A DNA stretch of 58,166 nucleotides, from the NCBI GenBank assembly GCA_004565275.1, contig SDOX01000014.1:3164-61329 (forward strand). The letters are read 5' to 3'. Below are positions 10,371 to 20,591 of the stretch, piece by piece. The stretch comes from Nannochloropsis salina CCMP1776. Lineage: Eukaryota; Sar; Eustigmatophyceae; Eustigmatales; Monodopsidaceae. The notes beneath the pieces are model-generated. The model had not been told where the DNA came from and searched no databases. It worked only from the letters and a program-made list of their open reading frames with translations. Within the stretch, counting starts at the first letter, position 1. Each line of letters starts with the position of its first letter. The translations under genes were made by a program, and so were the position numbers.

Positions 10371-13243
10371 ATGGCCTACGTGAAGCGCCTGTGGAAACGG
10401 GGCGTGCGTCGACAATCCTCCTTCGAGACCAAGCCAAGGTCCGATTCTCAGACGCAGATCGATTTGCTCTTGGAGCCGTCTAGTGCTCTGGCCAATGACG
10501 TCGACGGGCGCTCCCGGATCTCTCTTGTTCCTGGGAGCGAGGCGAGCAGCAGCAGGCATCAGCAGGACGACAGAATGCAGCAAGAAGCTCTGGTCGGGGC
10601 CTTGCAGACCACCGTGCTGGAACAAAGTCGCAAGCTGAAAGACTTGAGCAGAAGCATCGACAGGTTGCACGGGGAGAACCGGCGTGCTGGTCACCACATC
10701 GAAGCCTTGCGGAGCCTCCTTGGCCACGTGACAGGATGCGACCTGGGAGGGAGCGGGCCGGATTTCCAGATGGAGGAAGTGCGCGAAACCGAGGAAAAGG
10801 AAGGGCGAATGCTCGCGTTGGAGGACGAGACTGCCCCTGTCTCCGATGATCAAGCCAGCGGCGTAACCAATATCGCCAGCAGGGGCATCGCTCCGGGTGC
10901 GTTTTCCACGACCCAGGGCGCCATCACCGAAGAGGGCCCCGGCTCTTCCCACGATATACAAGGTGTATACGCCTATTTGAGCAGCCTTGTGGCTTCCGCC
11001 ACCTGGACGCTTTTCCCCTCTGTGGAACCGCTCGGTGGAAGCCTTGCCTCGGCCGCCTCATCCTCTTCCACCTCATACGCCGACCTGCCCTCACTGGCGT
11101 TTCCTGCCAGCACGGGGGCGGGCTCAAGGAAAAGTGTATCTACTAGTGTGGAGGACACGCAAGCCTTGTTGATGGGGCAGATATTGGAGAAGTTGCATTT
11201 GGCTGAGGACCGCTATGCTTTCCAGGCCGAAGAAATCCATGCGTACCACAAACGGCTGGAGGGTTTGGAGGAAGAAGCGGCGGCTTTGCGGGTGGAAAAG
11301 CAACGGTATGAGCGCCTGCTTCTGGGCTTGAAGAGGGAATTGACGGCCTACAAGAACAAGCTCCAGGCCCGTGACTACAAGGAAGCGACCATGGAGGTGG
11401 AAATCGACCGCTACCGGCACGAGAAACAGCGCATGACGCGCATGTTGAGCGAAGTGGTGGACAGCGCGGCGGCTTCTTCGGCCCCTGCCTCCGCCACCAA
11501 CACCCCGGGGCCTCAGGAGCTGGGGGAGTATTTTCCGCTGCCAGGGGCATCCCCCCTGGGGACGGGGCGGGTGCGGATGGGAAGTTTGGAAGGGGAGGGC
11601 CTGCCGCCGCCTCGCCCTCTCCCACCCCCGCACCCCACAACTTCGTCTGTACAGACCCTGGCCCTGGGGCTCGATGCCGGGAGGGGAGGGAGGGGGGGAG
11701 GGACAGGGGGTGCCCCCGCTGCGCCCTCCCCTTCCAATGCGTCGGGAAAGGGGGGCACGGGCCCGGGACATCCAAGCGGCCACCCCCGGATGCATCCGTC
11801 GTCCCCCTCGAAATGCGCCCATGCCGCCCATGCCTTTTCGCCCCAGCGGACTCCTCCCCCCGGGAGGCGCCACTGGCCTCCCCCCTCGGACCTCGTCGCG
11901 AGGTCCCCTCCCACCGCTGCCTCCCCCCTGCCCTCTTCCTCCGCCGCCGCCATGCAAGCCCTCACCCAGGCGCGTGTGGAAATGGCGGCTCTCCAGGCCG
12001 AGTTGGATGCGGCAAGGGCGGTGTCAGAGGTAGAGGTGAGGAAGAGGGTGGCAGCGGAGCACGAACTGAGCGTCTGGCGCAAGGCATTGGCGGAGTCAGG
12101 GCCCAGACTGTCGTCCGTGCAGGGGAGCGGGGCAAGGCCGGGGGGGGAAGAGAGCGTGTCGGGGGAGGGGGGGGACCGGGAATAGGCGGGGTGGGCGGAG
12201 GGGGGCGAAGGGTGGAGGACAGGTGGAGCGGGGAGGAAGACGTGGAGGACAGGGAAGTGACGACCTTGGTCATCAAAGAGCAGCTTTCCAGCCTGCGGGA
12301 ACTGAACCCGGCTTTCCACGTGAGCTGGGGGGATGCCACGACCGAATGGAAGGTGCGAGGAAGGACCTACATGGCGGACGGGGTCAAGGTAGGGGGGCGG
12401 GCGGCCGAGCCACTCTGCGAACTGGTGCACATGGAGCTTTTCGAGGTGGAGAGTGCCGGCCTTATGCCCCGGGCGGACCACGTCACGGCCCTCTTTCAGA
12501 GGAAAGACGGGGTCTACTCGCGGTGTCAGCTTTTGGCCTCGCAGCCCCCGCCGTTCTTGATCATTTTGAACTTCCAAATACCGGGTCATCCTCCGTGCAG
12601 CATGATGTGCTATTTTGCTTTGTGTGGAGCGAGGAGGCAAGGTTTAGAGAAAGCGCGCGAAAGAGTGAGAAGACGGAAAGCGAGGGAGGGGGCGGTGGCG
12701 GCAGCAGAGATTATTGGCGAGGAGCAGGAGGAGGGAGAGGAGGAGGAGGAAGCAGAGGAGGAAGGGATGGAGGACCTAGGGGGCGGGGAGCGTGTGCAGG
12801 AAAAGAGGGAAGAAAAGAAATTTCTGCGGCTGCTTGCGGAATTTTTGGAAGGGGACGATGAGGAGAAAAACCGGCGTTTCAAATTGATTCCGTCCATCAT
12901 CGAAGGGCCCGCCTTGGTGCGACTGATGGTTGGGAATAAGCCCGTTTTGCTCGGGAATAAGCTGACCCAACGGTATTGGACAGGCCCCGGGTACTTGGAG
13001 ATAGGGATCGATATAGGAAGCTCCGCCATGGCCTCGCGGACGCTGGGTTTTGTGCGGGACGGGAGCAAGAATGTGGTGGTGGAGTTGGCGGTCTTGGTCC
13101 AGGGAGAGGACGAGAAGGAGTTGCCGGAGAAAGTGTTGGGCTCCCTGAGGTGTTCGCGACTGGACTGGGGCCTGGCGGAAGGATTGAAAGGGCGATTGGA
13201 AGCGGCTGTCATCGCACGGACGCCCTCCGGCGAGACCTGCTAA
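10371..13243 (+). CDS. coiled-coil protein with C-terminal EDR2_C (DUF1336) domain
   Basis: The first part (10371 to about 12110) encodes a Ser/Pro-rich protein with coiled coils near residues 65-115, 265-350 and 525-575. The second part (about 12230-13243), in another frame, encodes a clear EDR2 C-terminal domain. Its blocks are HVSWGDATTEWKVRGRTYMA, PFLIILNFQIPGHPP, FLEGDDEEKNRRFKLIPSII, LVRLMVGNKPVLLGNKL and GPGYLEIGIDIGSSAMA. An acidic loop sits inside the domain at 12715-12790. The two parts fit one gene, because the coiled coil continues to about 12110 and no start lies near the domain. The frame change falls in a G-rich stretch at 12120-12230. A 65-base intron 12158-12222 has the right phase, but an assembly indel in a G-run is equally possible. 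In plants EDR2_C follows PH and START lipid-binding domains; I see neither here. Confidence 0.75.
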
Positions 13244-13903
13244 AGAGAGGGAAGGGCCGAGGGGCGAAAAGGTGCGCGCGGAAAATGTATAGTGAGGCTT
13301 TCATTATGGGTATTTGTATGTCTTTGCCTGTCAGATAGAATTACGTTGAGAGTGAAATGCTTCTCACTCACTGACTAGGGGGCAAGACTTATATGGATAG
13401 GATGGCCAGGAAGATCCAAAAGAATTACATATTTTAAGAAGCATGGCCCATGACCTGGTGGATGCTTTTGTCAATACTGCCCCTGCATCAACTTACACGC
13501 GCCCTCCCACCTGCGACATGCTCGCATTTCTGGCTTTTGCTTGTGTGGGTGCGCAAAATATCTCGACGCTTGTGTGCTTTCGATACTTAATCGGAAAATA
13601 CAACGACTGATGCATGAAAATGTGCACGATTCTTCACCCTTAATGCTATTCCTCTATGGTATCTACGATTATGCTGGTCTCCAAATTATGGGCCTTCAAC
13701 CAGACTCCCGATCCGCCCTATCCACGCCCCTCTTTTTACATCCCCCTGAGATGACCGGACCCGTCATGCCCGCGTGCCTTCCGTGCCTTTTTGGTCCACC
13801 TCCTGCAAATTCTGCTTTCGGGACCACGTCTTTTGGTCTCCTAAAAGGCAGCTTCTGGCCCTGCTCGACAGAGGCCTGTCCCCCTCCGTGCATGGCCCAG
13901 GGG
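13244..13903. other. convergent intergenic region
   Basis: 660 bases between converging stops, probably 3' UTRs of the EDR2_C and F-box/LRR genes. AT-richer in the middle. The plus-strand ORF at 13541-14044 runs antisense into the F-box gene and looks spurious. Confidence 0.5.
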
Positions 13904-15226
13904 TCACGAGCAGGCCACCATCGCCCCCGGGAGCCATTTTTGCAACATGCTTCGGGCATTTTCGGTCAGTCCCCGGCAATCCCGCATGTCCAAGCTCTGA
14001 AGGCGAGAGTAGGTGAGGAGAATTTCCACGCTCAAGTCGGTTAAGGCCGGGCAGTGCGCTAATGAGAGGGAGACAAGGCTTGCGGCTGGTTGCGGAGAGC
14101 CGACCCTCCCTCGGCCTCCCGTCTGGGGTAATGCGGTAGAAGAGTAGGAGACTGCAGCGCAATGGACACGCTCATTGACGTCGCGAGGAAACGCCTGCAT
14201 TTCGAGGAGTCCAGTGGAGAAAAAGGAGTCGCCATTGCCAGAGCCGTCCACGTACAGGATACGAAGGGCCTGGTCGGTGATCTGTGGACACCCTGAAAGC
14301 GATAACGCCTCCAAGGGCTGCCCTACCAGGGCCTCGCAGACGGCATCCGTCAAGCGCTCGCAGCACGACAGGTCTAGGACCCGGAGGTGTTTGGAGCCTG
14401 GGGTCGGGGAGAGTAGGATCCGCACCCCCTCGTCGGTGATCAGTCTGTTCCAGGCTAGGTTCACTTCTTGCAGGTGCCTGAGATGTGCCAGAGGTCTCAG
14501 CCCGTCGTCGGTCAACAGAGTGCTTTGATTCCGCTTGCGCTTGGAGACATCCACGGACTCGAGACGGGTGAATCTGAAAATCTCCTGCAGCCCCTGATCC
14601 GAGACGCCACAGCCCCGCAAGCTAATGCGAATCAGGGTGGTATTGCAACGTGTGAGTGCCATCGTGACGGAGTCGCCCACGGAGTCACAAAATGAGAGAT
14701 CCAGGGAGTGCACGCCCTGAAAGCGCGAGGCCATCCTCGAAAGGTGGTTGTCATCCAGGTGCGGAAGCCGGGACAAATCTAGCTCATGATAGCATTTCGA
14801 GGCCATCGCGTGCCAGCCTTTGCTCACCAAGGACAAATTAGTCAGTACATAGACTGAGTTGAAATAGCCTGAGTAGAGAACACGTGCTTGGATGTCAGTG
14901 GGTAGCATGCAAAACGTTGCGGGGGCGGTGGATTGGCCCGTAGCAAGCCTTGAGCCCAAGCGGCGACCACTGATTTGGGAGCAACGTTTATCTTCTACGT
15001 TGATACACGACCCCCCAGTGTGGATACTCGATTTTGTGTAACCATTGGTTGTGGCACATGTCTCTTGATGATAGACATCGCGGGATGAGAGACGCCGTCT
15101 CTTTTTGGGTTGCACGGCGATTGCCACCGTGGTAGGACCCGCATGCGACTCTCGACGCTTGCCTGTGACATCCTCTGCCATTTCTGCTGTGTCAAAAGAT
15201 TTTTGAGCGCAAGCACCGGGTGGCAT
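13904..15226 (-). CDS. F-box/leucine-rich-repeat protein (FBXL/AMN1-like)
   Basis: Single exon, 440 aa from the ATG at 15226. A basic nuclear-localisation-like stretch (KKRRRL) lies near residue 40. A weak F-box follows around residues 105-145 (MLPTDIQARVLYSGYFNSVY, LSLVSKGWHAMASKCYHELD). At least eight cysteine-containing LRRs run from about 150 to 430, for example VHSLDLSFCDSVGDSV, LIRISLRGCGVSDQGL, LRVLDLSCCERLTDAV, LEALSLSGCPQITDQAL and LQSLDMRDCRGLTENA. The family usually supplies substrate-recognition subunits of SCF ubiquitin ligases. The substrate cannot be inferred. About 60 residues of non-repeat sequence separate the last two repeats. Confidence 0.88.
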   Translation of the reverse strand: MPPGACAQKSFDTAEMAEDVTGKRRESHAGPTTVAIAVQPKKRRRLSSRDVYHQETCATTNGYTKSSIHTGGSCINVEDKRCSQISGRRLGSRLATGQSTAPATFCMLPTDIQARVLYSGYFNSVYVLTNLSLVSKGWHAMASKCYHELDLSRLPHLDDNHLSRMASRFQGVHSLDLSFCDSVGDSVTMALTRCNTTLIRISLRGCGVSDQGLQEIFRFTRLESVDVSKRKRNQSTLLTDDGLRPLAHLRHLQEVNLAWNRLITDEGVRILLSPTPGSKHLRVLDLSCCERLTDAVCEALVGQPLEALSLSGCPQITDQALRILYVDGSGNGDSFFSTGLLEMQAFPRDVNERVHCAAVSYSSTALPQTGGRGRVGSPQPAASLVSLSLAHCPALTDLSVEILLTYSRLQSLDMRDCRGLTENARSMLQKWLPGAMVACS

Positions 15227-16043
15227 GTGTAATTGGCAACTGTCTTGGTCTTGGCGGGTTGCGGTCTAATTTACCTCCTGCCTTCGTTTGGGTAAAGCGG
15301 GAACGGGTGATTGAATGGGAAAAGAATTTTGAAAGGCGTGAATATAAACAACTCTGGCACATAAAAAGCTTGACAAAGACTGTGCTGAAGAAGCACGCAT
15401 TTATATTTTTATTGCCGCTTTGACTTCTCCAACATACGCAACAAATAAGTTAAGGGGGGGAACGCGCGGGAGAAGATGTACACTTATTTCATAACATGCA
15501 AAACCTTAAATGTAGAAAATCCTCCAGCACATGAATTTCTGGTGTAAATTGAATCTTTACTCAGATTTTGGCACACATCAAAGGAAAAACCATGTTTATG
15601 GAGGCATAGTCCCTGTTGCCCCAACTTGTTCGGTGAGAAATATTTCATACGTGGTGCCAAGGCGCGAAGCTTCGTTTTGGTCCCCTCTTTTTCCCCTACG
15701 CTTTTTACGCCCTTCCCCACAGCCAAAAGCTGTCATCGGAGACAATATGGTGTGGGTACATGAGGCTTGTCGAAGGCCGTGACATATTTTCGTACCGGGT
15801 CATTTGGAGGCGCGACGAAGCATCCTTTATGTTCTCACTCCACTCTCCCAAGCCTTATACCCATTACCAAGCCACATTCTACCACCCCCCCTCACAGCGG
15901 TGTTCCCCCAAAAAAATCCGTACACCTACAGATCAGTCGGGATGGCACAGTCAGAACAGCAACCATCGTCCACTCCGCACACCAATTGCTTTCCTTCCTC
16001 GCCCAAGCAGCACGCACACACGACGCTCAGCGGAAGAAGAAGA
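15227..16043. other. divergent intergenic region F-box gene / p24 gene
   Basis: 817 bases. The left part is AT-rich, the right part CA-rich and likely the p24 5' UTR. The p24 frame stays open upstream to 15804, but the upstream residues lack any domain. Confidence 0.5.
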
Positions 16044-16661
16044 ATGCTCCCATTTTCTGCGCCACTTTTGTTATTTTTCTGTCTACTCGCCCTGCTTTCC
16101 CTTGTCAATGCAATTCAATTGGACCTACAACCTCACACGACACGGTGTGTTGCTGACGAATACGCCCCCGAGGAGGATTCGACGATCAAAGTGCGGGCTG
16201 TAGGACGTGTGCAAGACGGCATCCGCGGTATGGTTTCTACACCCGACAACCGCCTCTTTTGGGATGGGTACTTGACAGCTAAGATTGAGGACGTGAAAAT
16301 TCCTGCGGATTATTTTGGACTGTACAAGATATGTTTTTGGAACGGAGGAAGGGAAGTGCAACGGGTAGAAGTAGGACTATTGGATAAGGCCGTTCAGCTC
16401 CAGAACGCGGAGACCGCCAAGACCAAAGAACATCTGCAGCCTCTGCAGCTTTTGTTTCGTCGCGCAGAGCTTACCGTGGCCGGTGTAAGCAAGGAACTGG
16501 ACAGTGTTCGACAACGTGAGGCGAGTCTGCGGGAGACGAGTGAATCAACAGATCGACGCATCCAGTGGTTCTCGATTTTCTCCATTGTGATCCTGTTGGC
16601 GGTCAGCATCTGGCAAGTGACTTTCCTCAAATCTTTTTTCCGGGCCAAGAAGTTACTTTAA
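16044..16661 (+). CDS. p24 (emp24/gp25L) family cargo receptor
   Basis: p24 proteins cycle between ER and Golgi in COPI/COPII vesicles and help sort cargo such as GPI-anchored proteins. The chosen ATG gives a strong signal peptide (LLLFFCLLALLSLVNA) followed by a GOLD-type luminal domain (about residues 20-115) with TRCVADEY and the two Cys expected for the disulfide (C31 and FGLYKICFWN). A luminal coiled coil follows at about 120-170 (LTVAGVSKELDSVRQREASL). A single TM segment (IFSIVILLAVSIWQVTFL) leads to the tail SFFRAKKLL, with the FF and dilysine-type signals of the family. Length 205 aa is normal. The frame is open upstream to an ATG at 15804, but that would bury the signal peptide. Confidence 0.92.
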   Translation: MLPFSAPLLLFFCLLALLSLVNAIQLDLQPHTTRCVADEYAPEEDSTIKVRAVGRVQDGIRGMVSTPDNRLFWDGYLTAKIEDVKIPADYFGLYKICFWNGGREVQRVEVGLLDKAVQLQNAETAKTKEHLQPLQLLFRRAELTVAGVSKELDSVRQREASLRETSESTDRRIQWFSIFSIVILLAVSIWQVTFLKSFFRAKKLL

Positions 16662-17132
16662 GGGGTAAGGGCAGGGACTGCAAGGGAAGGAAGCATGCTT
16701 GGAGTCCGGGGAGTCGGAGAGAAACGTGGAATGAGGAAATCCGTTGGCGAGCAAGATATCCATGACTCAAACAAGACGAGACTTTCCGCTCGAAAACCTT
16801 GTCTCTCCCACACATTTAGTTTTGATGTCCCCCACCCGTGCCTCATCCGGCACGCCCCCCCATTCATGCCTTCCCTATCGCTCACTTTATAATGGCGCCC
16901 ATGCACCTGATCTACACGGCGACTGAATTCTTTCCTGACTGTACACCCCCTGTCGTCCCGTCTACCACTTTCCTTCCCCGGCGCAAATCCTACCACTAGC
17001 CACCGTCTCCTCCCCCACCAAAAAAGCAGGCCGACCTCCTGCCAAGCAGTGTCCCGAGTCGCATGACCCTCTCTCGAGAGATGCATATCCGTCCATCCTT
17101 GCCCCGTCACCTCCGTGCCCTCCACTTTTCCC
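16662..17132. other. convergent intergenic region
   Basis: 471 bases between the p24 stop and the PPR stop. Minus-strand ORF 16658-17125 has no recognisable features. The PPR stop TAA lies inside a donor-like GGTAAGG, so an additional 3' exon here is conceivable but I found no convincing acceptor. Confidence 0.45.
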
Positions 17133-19814
17133 TTACCGCCAAGTCTCTGGAAACATAGGCGAGGATCGCGTCACCCCAGACGGCGCAGCCGAGGCCCATG
17201 CCCGTTCCCTGTATGCGTGCTGCGGCTCTGAGTAGGGCAGGTCGAGGTAAGCAGGTATTCGCGTCTCCCTGTGCCGCCTGTTGACCGCCCTGCTCCGTTC
17301 AGTGGTCTCCGTGACCCGTGACCCCTCGTGCTTCTCTTTCGCTGCCAACACCTCCCCTCCCACCTCTTCCACACCGTTTTCCCACCCTTCCTTCCTCTCG
17401 AGCCCGTCCTTCTCAGCGCCCGTGCGTTCCTGGCCTTCGTTCACTCGCTCCTCTCCCCCATCCCTCGCTGCTGCGGTCAAAGAGTGGGAAACGAAGAGTG
17501 CAAACCCCTCTTTCTCACTCAACACCTCCACTGCCCTCGCTGCCTCCCTCTCCTTCAGAAGCCCCTGTGCCGCCAGGTCTCCTACCAGATAACACGACAC
17601 CGGCCAGGGGGTCCTCCTCACGCCGGCAAGGTCCCCAAGAACCTCTAGTGCCACGTCAGGCCCTGCAATCTCCCTCTCCCTCTCTCCCTCCATCCTCTCA
17701 TACCATCTCCGTACAACCCCTTCCCATTCCTGCGCATGCCCCCCTTCCTCCCCCGAGACCACCGCCAAGACCTCCGTCAGAAAGGGCCCAATGGGAAGGC
17801 CGTGGTCAAGCAGCCTCTTCCGGACCCCTTCTCCCACCTCCCGTCCCCGCCCTGCTTTCGCTGCCCGCAGCACCAGGAGTGCCATCGCCTCCTCCGCCAG
17901 GCTGGAGCTGGCACAGGCGCCCACTCGGTCCACAAATGCCAGTCCGTCGTCCCAAGCCCCCTTAACCGCGCAGGCACTCAGCACGGCGCAGGACAAGTAT
18001 TGATCCGCCTCCCCCTCCAAGCCCTGGGCTTGCATTCGCTGCCACCATCGTTGGACGCCTGTCCAGTCGTGCCCCCGGGCACAGACGTGCACCAGCATCA
18101 TGTGCCCGTAAGCGTTCATGCCTATCTGAAGGTCCTCGCGTCGTTCTACCTCACGCACACATGCCAAGGCCTGCTGATACTTGCCCGCCACCCCAAACGC
18201 ATGCATGGCGTACGTAAAGGTCTTCAACGTTCGCAAGCCCCCTTCGCGTTGATGGATGCGCCCCAGCAGGTCCTTCACTTCCCCCCATTTTCCCATCTTC
18301 TCCCAGGCATACATGACCATGACCGTACTGATCTCTTTCCTGTCCGAGAGGCCCAATTCCTCCATCGCTTCGTGACAGGCGATCACTTTTTCCCATTCCT
18401 TCCTCCGTGACAACACCTTCATCAGCTTCCCAAACACGGCCCCATCCGGGCGGAGTCGCCGTTCTTTCCCCATCTTCCCGAAGAAGACCTCCAGGGCCCC
18501 TTCGAGGTCGCCCGCCTCAGCAAACACGTCCACGAGGGCCACGAATGTGTGGACATCCGGCGTCAAGCCTTGCGACTCCATCCGTGCAAGGAGGGAGAGG
18601 GCTTGGTCTTGGTTGCTGCAATCCGTCCCACCCGCGACCCCTCCCCCGGCGACTGGGCCGGTCTCCCAGCCCGAGGAGAAAGGCTTCCCCTTGCTTCCCT
18701 TAGGGCCACGGGACGTCCTTGCCAACGAGGCGATCGCATGTGTGTAGCTCTCCGTGTTCAACCTGACCATGGCGTGCTTCTCCGCCCAGGCGAAGAAGGC
18801 GAACAATTCCTCCACCAAATGATGACGCGACAGGGCTTTCAACAGCATGTTTGTGGTTTCCACGTCCAGCATGCCCGGCGAGGTCTCGGTGCGGAGCAAG
18901 TGCAAGGCCTCGGTGGGTCGAAATGCGTACAAATAGGCTTTGAATAAATGCCAGGCCGACGAATGCAATTTGCCTACTTCCCCCATAGAGGGCGAATGGC
19001 TCTCCTTCCCTATCTCCCGTTTCTTTTCGCGTTGCCTGGACCGGCCACCTTTCGACGTCTTCGAGGAGACGGCCAGAAAGGGTTCTTGCATGCGGGTCAG
19101 CAACCAGCGCACTTCCTCCGGGCGCCCGGCCTCGGCGAATTGTCGGAGGGCCGTACGTTTGAGGCTTTGGGAGGGGTAGGCCACCGCCGGGAGGTTCGCG
19201 AAGGCCAGGTCCAGCGCCTTGAATGTGGTGGACCACTGGGCGGGGTGAGAGGTGGGCAGCAGGGAGAAAAGAAGGCGGGTGCAGGCCATGTCGAAAGACG
19301 CGGCCAGATTGGGGAGGCTGAAGATGTGCAAGGCCTCATCCAGTCCCTTGCCTCCTCGAGTCTGCCTGTGCCGGCGCTGACAGAGGGAGAGGAAGGCGTG
19401 GCACGTCGCTCCCACGAGGCTCCCAGTGGTGCTCAAGGGGCTGCCTGGATGGCCGAGGAGGTTCATGCGCTCCAAGCTCGTCATGGCTGATGCCATGTCC
19501 TCCCTCACGACCGCGGTCATGACCTCGCTCGCAAGGTTGTCATAATCCAAGGACTTATGGACTTGGTTAGGAGCTTCACGTTTAGCACCCCTCTTGGCCA
19601 TCACGTCGTTCCGATGACAAAGAGGTGCGTTTCCTGTCGTTGAGGCGCTCTGGGCGCTTGAAGAGATGGTAGAGAAGGCGGAGGACACAGAGCCGGAAGA
19701 GGCCGGGGAGGGCGAAGCGGGCGTGATACGACGGCAGCCAGACAAAAGGGCAGTGTAAGGCCTCTTACTGCCATGAATATTGCAGCATTTGTAAGCATGT
19801 CCCTGTTTTTCCAT
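17133..19814 (-). CDS. pentatricopeptide repeat (PPR) protein
   Basis: PPR proteins bind organellar RNA and act in its processing, stability or translation. The frame is open to 19883, but that codon is GTG. The first ATG is 19814, giving about 893 aa. The N-terminal 100 residues are Ser/Ala-rich and basic, consistent with an organelle transit region, though no clear signal peptide is visible. Helical repeats cover about 90-700. Clear PPR units include LLARMESQGLTPDVHTFVAL, VFAEAGDLEGALEVFFGKMG, KVIACHEAMEELGLSDRKEI and MHAFGVAGKYQQALACVREV. No SMR, DYW or endonuclease domain is seen. A good donor (GTAAGT) lies just upstream at about 19887, so a separate 5' exon with the true presequence may exist. 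The C-terminal 120 residues are charged and low in complexity. Confidence 0.85.
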   Translation of the reverse strand: MEKQGHAYKCCNIHGSKRPYTALLSGCRRITPASPSPASSGSVSSAFSTISSSAQSASTTGNAPLCHRNDVMAKRGAKREAPNQVHKSLDYDNLASEVMTAVVREDMASAMTSLERMNLLGHPGSPLSTTGSLVGATCHAFLSLCQRRHRQTRGGKGLDEALHIFSLPNLAASFDMACTRLLFSLLPTSHPAQWSTTFKALDLAFANLPAVAYPSQSLKRTALRQFAEAGRPEEVRWLLTRMQEPFLAVSSKTSKGGRSRQREKKREIGKESHSPSMGEVGKLHSSAWHLFKAYLYAFRPTEALHLLRTETSPGMLDVETTNMLLKALSRHHLVEELFAFFAWAEKHAMVRLNTESYTHAIASLARTSRGPKGSKGKPFSSGWETGPVAGGGVAGGTDCSNQDQALSLLARMESQGLTPDVHTFVALVDVFAEAGDLEGALEVFFGKMGKERRLRPDGAVFGKLMKVLSRRKEWEKVIACHEAMEELGLSDRKEISTVMVMYAWEKMGKWGEVKDLLGRIHQREGGLRTLKTFTYAMHAFGVAGKYQQALACVREVERREDLQIGMNAYGHMMLVHVCARGHDWTGVQRWWQRMQAQGLEGEADQYLSCAVLSACAVKGAWDDGLAFVDRVGACASSSLAEEAMALLVLRAAKAGRGREVGEGVRKRLLDHGLPIGPFLTEVLAVVSGEEGGHAQEWEGVVRRWYERMEGEREREIAGPDVALEVLGDLAGVRRTPWPVSCYLVGDLAAQGLLKEREAARAVEVLSEKEGFALFVSHSLTAAARDGGEERVNEGQERTGAEKDGLERKEGWENGVEEVGGEVLAAKEKHEGSRVTETTERSRAVNRRHRETRIPAYLDLPYSEPQHAYRERAWASAAPSGVTRSSPMFPETWR

Positions 19815-20591
19815 CGAGTTACAAGAACGAAGATCCCATGAGAGAGGTCTGAATAGACATGCACGCTGGCAGTTTTCGGTCACTTACCGTCGCAGAGCTT
19901 GTCAAGGAGGACAATGGCAGCATGGTCCTCCGCAAAGATAGTGAGACATTACTTCGGCCTGTCGCTGCCTTGGTTCCAAGCCTCAGAGAGGCCATCTAGC
20001 CAGGGACGTGCGTGTTTTCTCAAGGTATGGGGCAGTCCCAGCGGACCACACTCAGAATAGCACTGCTCGTGGCTTAGCGGGAAAAAATGTGAGGAAAGGT
20101 ACGTAAGATTACTCAATACACGTGTTGACCACAGCCATGAGCTAACACATTGAAAAGGGGCGTCCGTGTCGGCCCCGACTTGTTTTGACAGGAGCGTAGA
20201 AACCTGAGGTGGTTGGAACAATTGTATGTTTCGGGTTTTAACGGATATACGCATACGTGGCAAGCGGGAAGGGCGGCCAAACGCGAGCATACAGGCGGCG
20301 TAAAATGTTGGTGTCGTCCTTATTTTTGAGCTCGTGTAGGACATAAGCTTCAGAGGAAGATTTGGACATAATTTATTATGCAGTGGGGGTGGGTACGCTA
20401 TGTTTTCATCTTTCGCTGCCCCGCTTTGCGAAACTCATCAACGTAGTCTTGACATCGCTGGCATACAACAAGCCTTTTTCTTTCAATGCTGCCAGGTACA
20501 GATTGGCTTTGCAAAATACATCCGTAAATGTAGCCTGTCTTATCGACATTTACAACCCTGGTCTTTTCTACACACAGGCTTTGGTCGCTGC
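19815..20591. other. divergent intergenic region PPR gene / CRY-DASH
   Basis: 777 bases with presumably both promoters and 5' UTRs. The CRY-DASH frame is open back to 20400, but the sequence before 20592 has no features. Confidence 0.45.

Noticed and set aside
11124-11957. Minus-strand ORF of 277 codons within the EDR2_C gene
   Set aside because: Gly/Arg-rich shadow of the coding strand, which has coiled-coil structure.
17318-17965. Plus-strand ORF of 215 codons within the PPR gene
   Set aside because: Pro/Ser-rich antisense shadow of helical PPR coding sequence.
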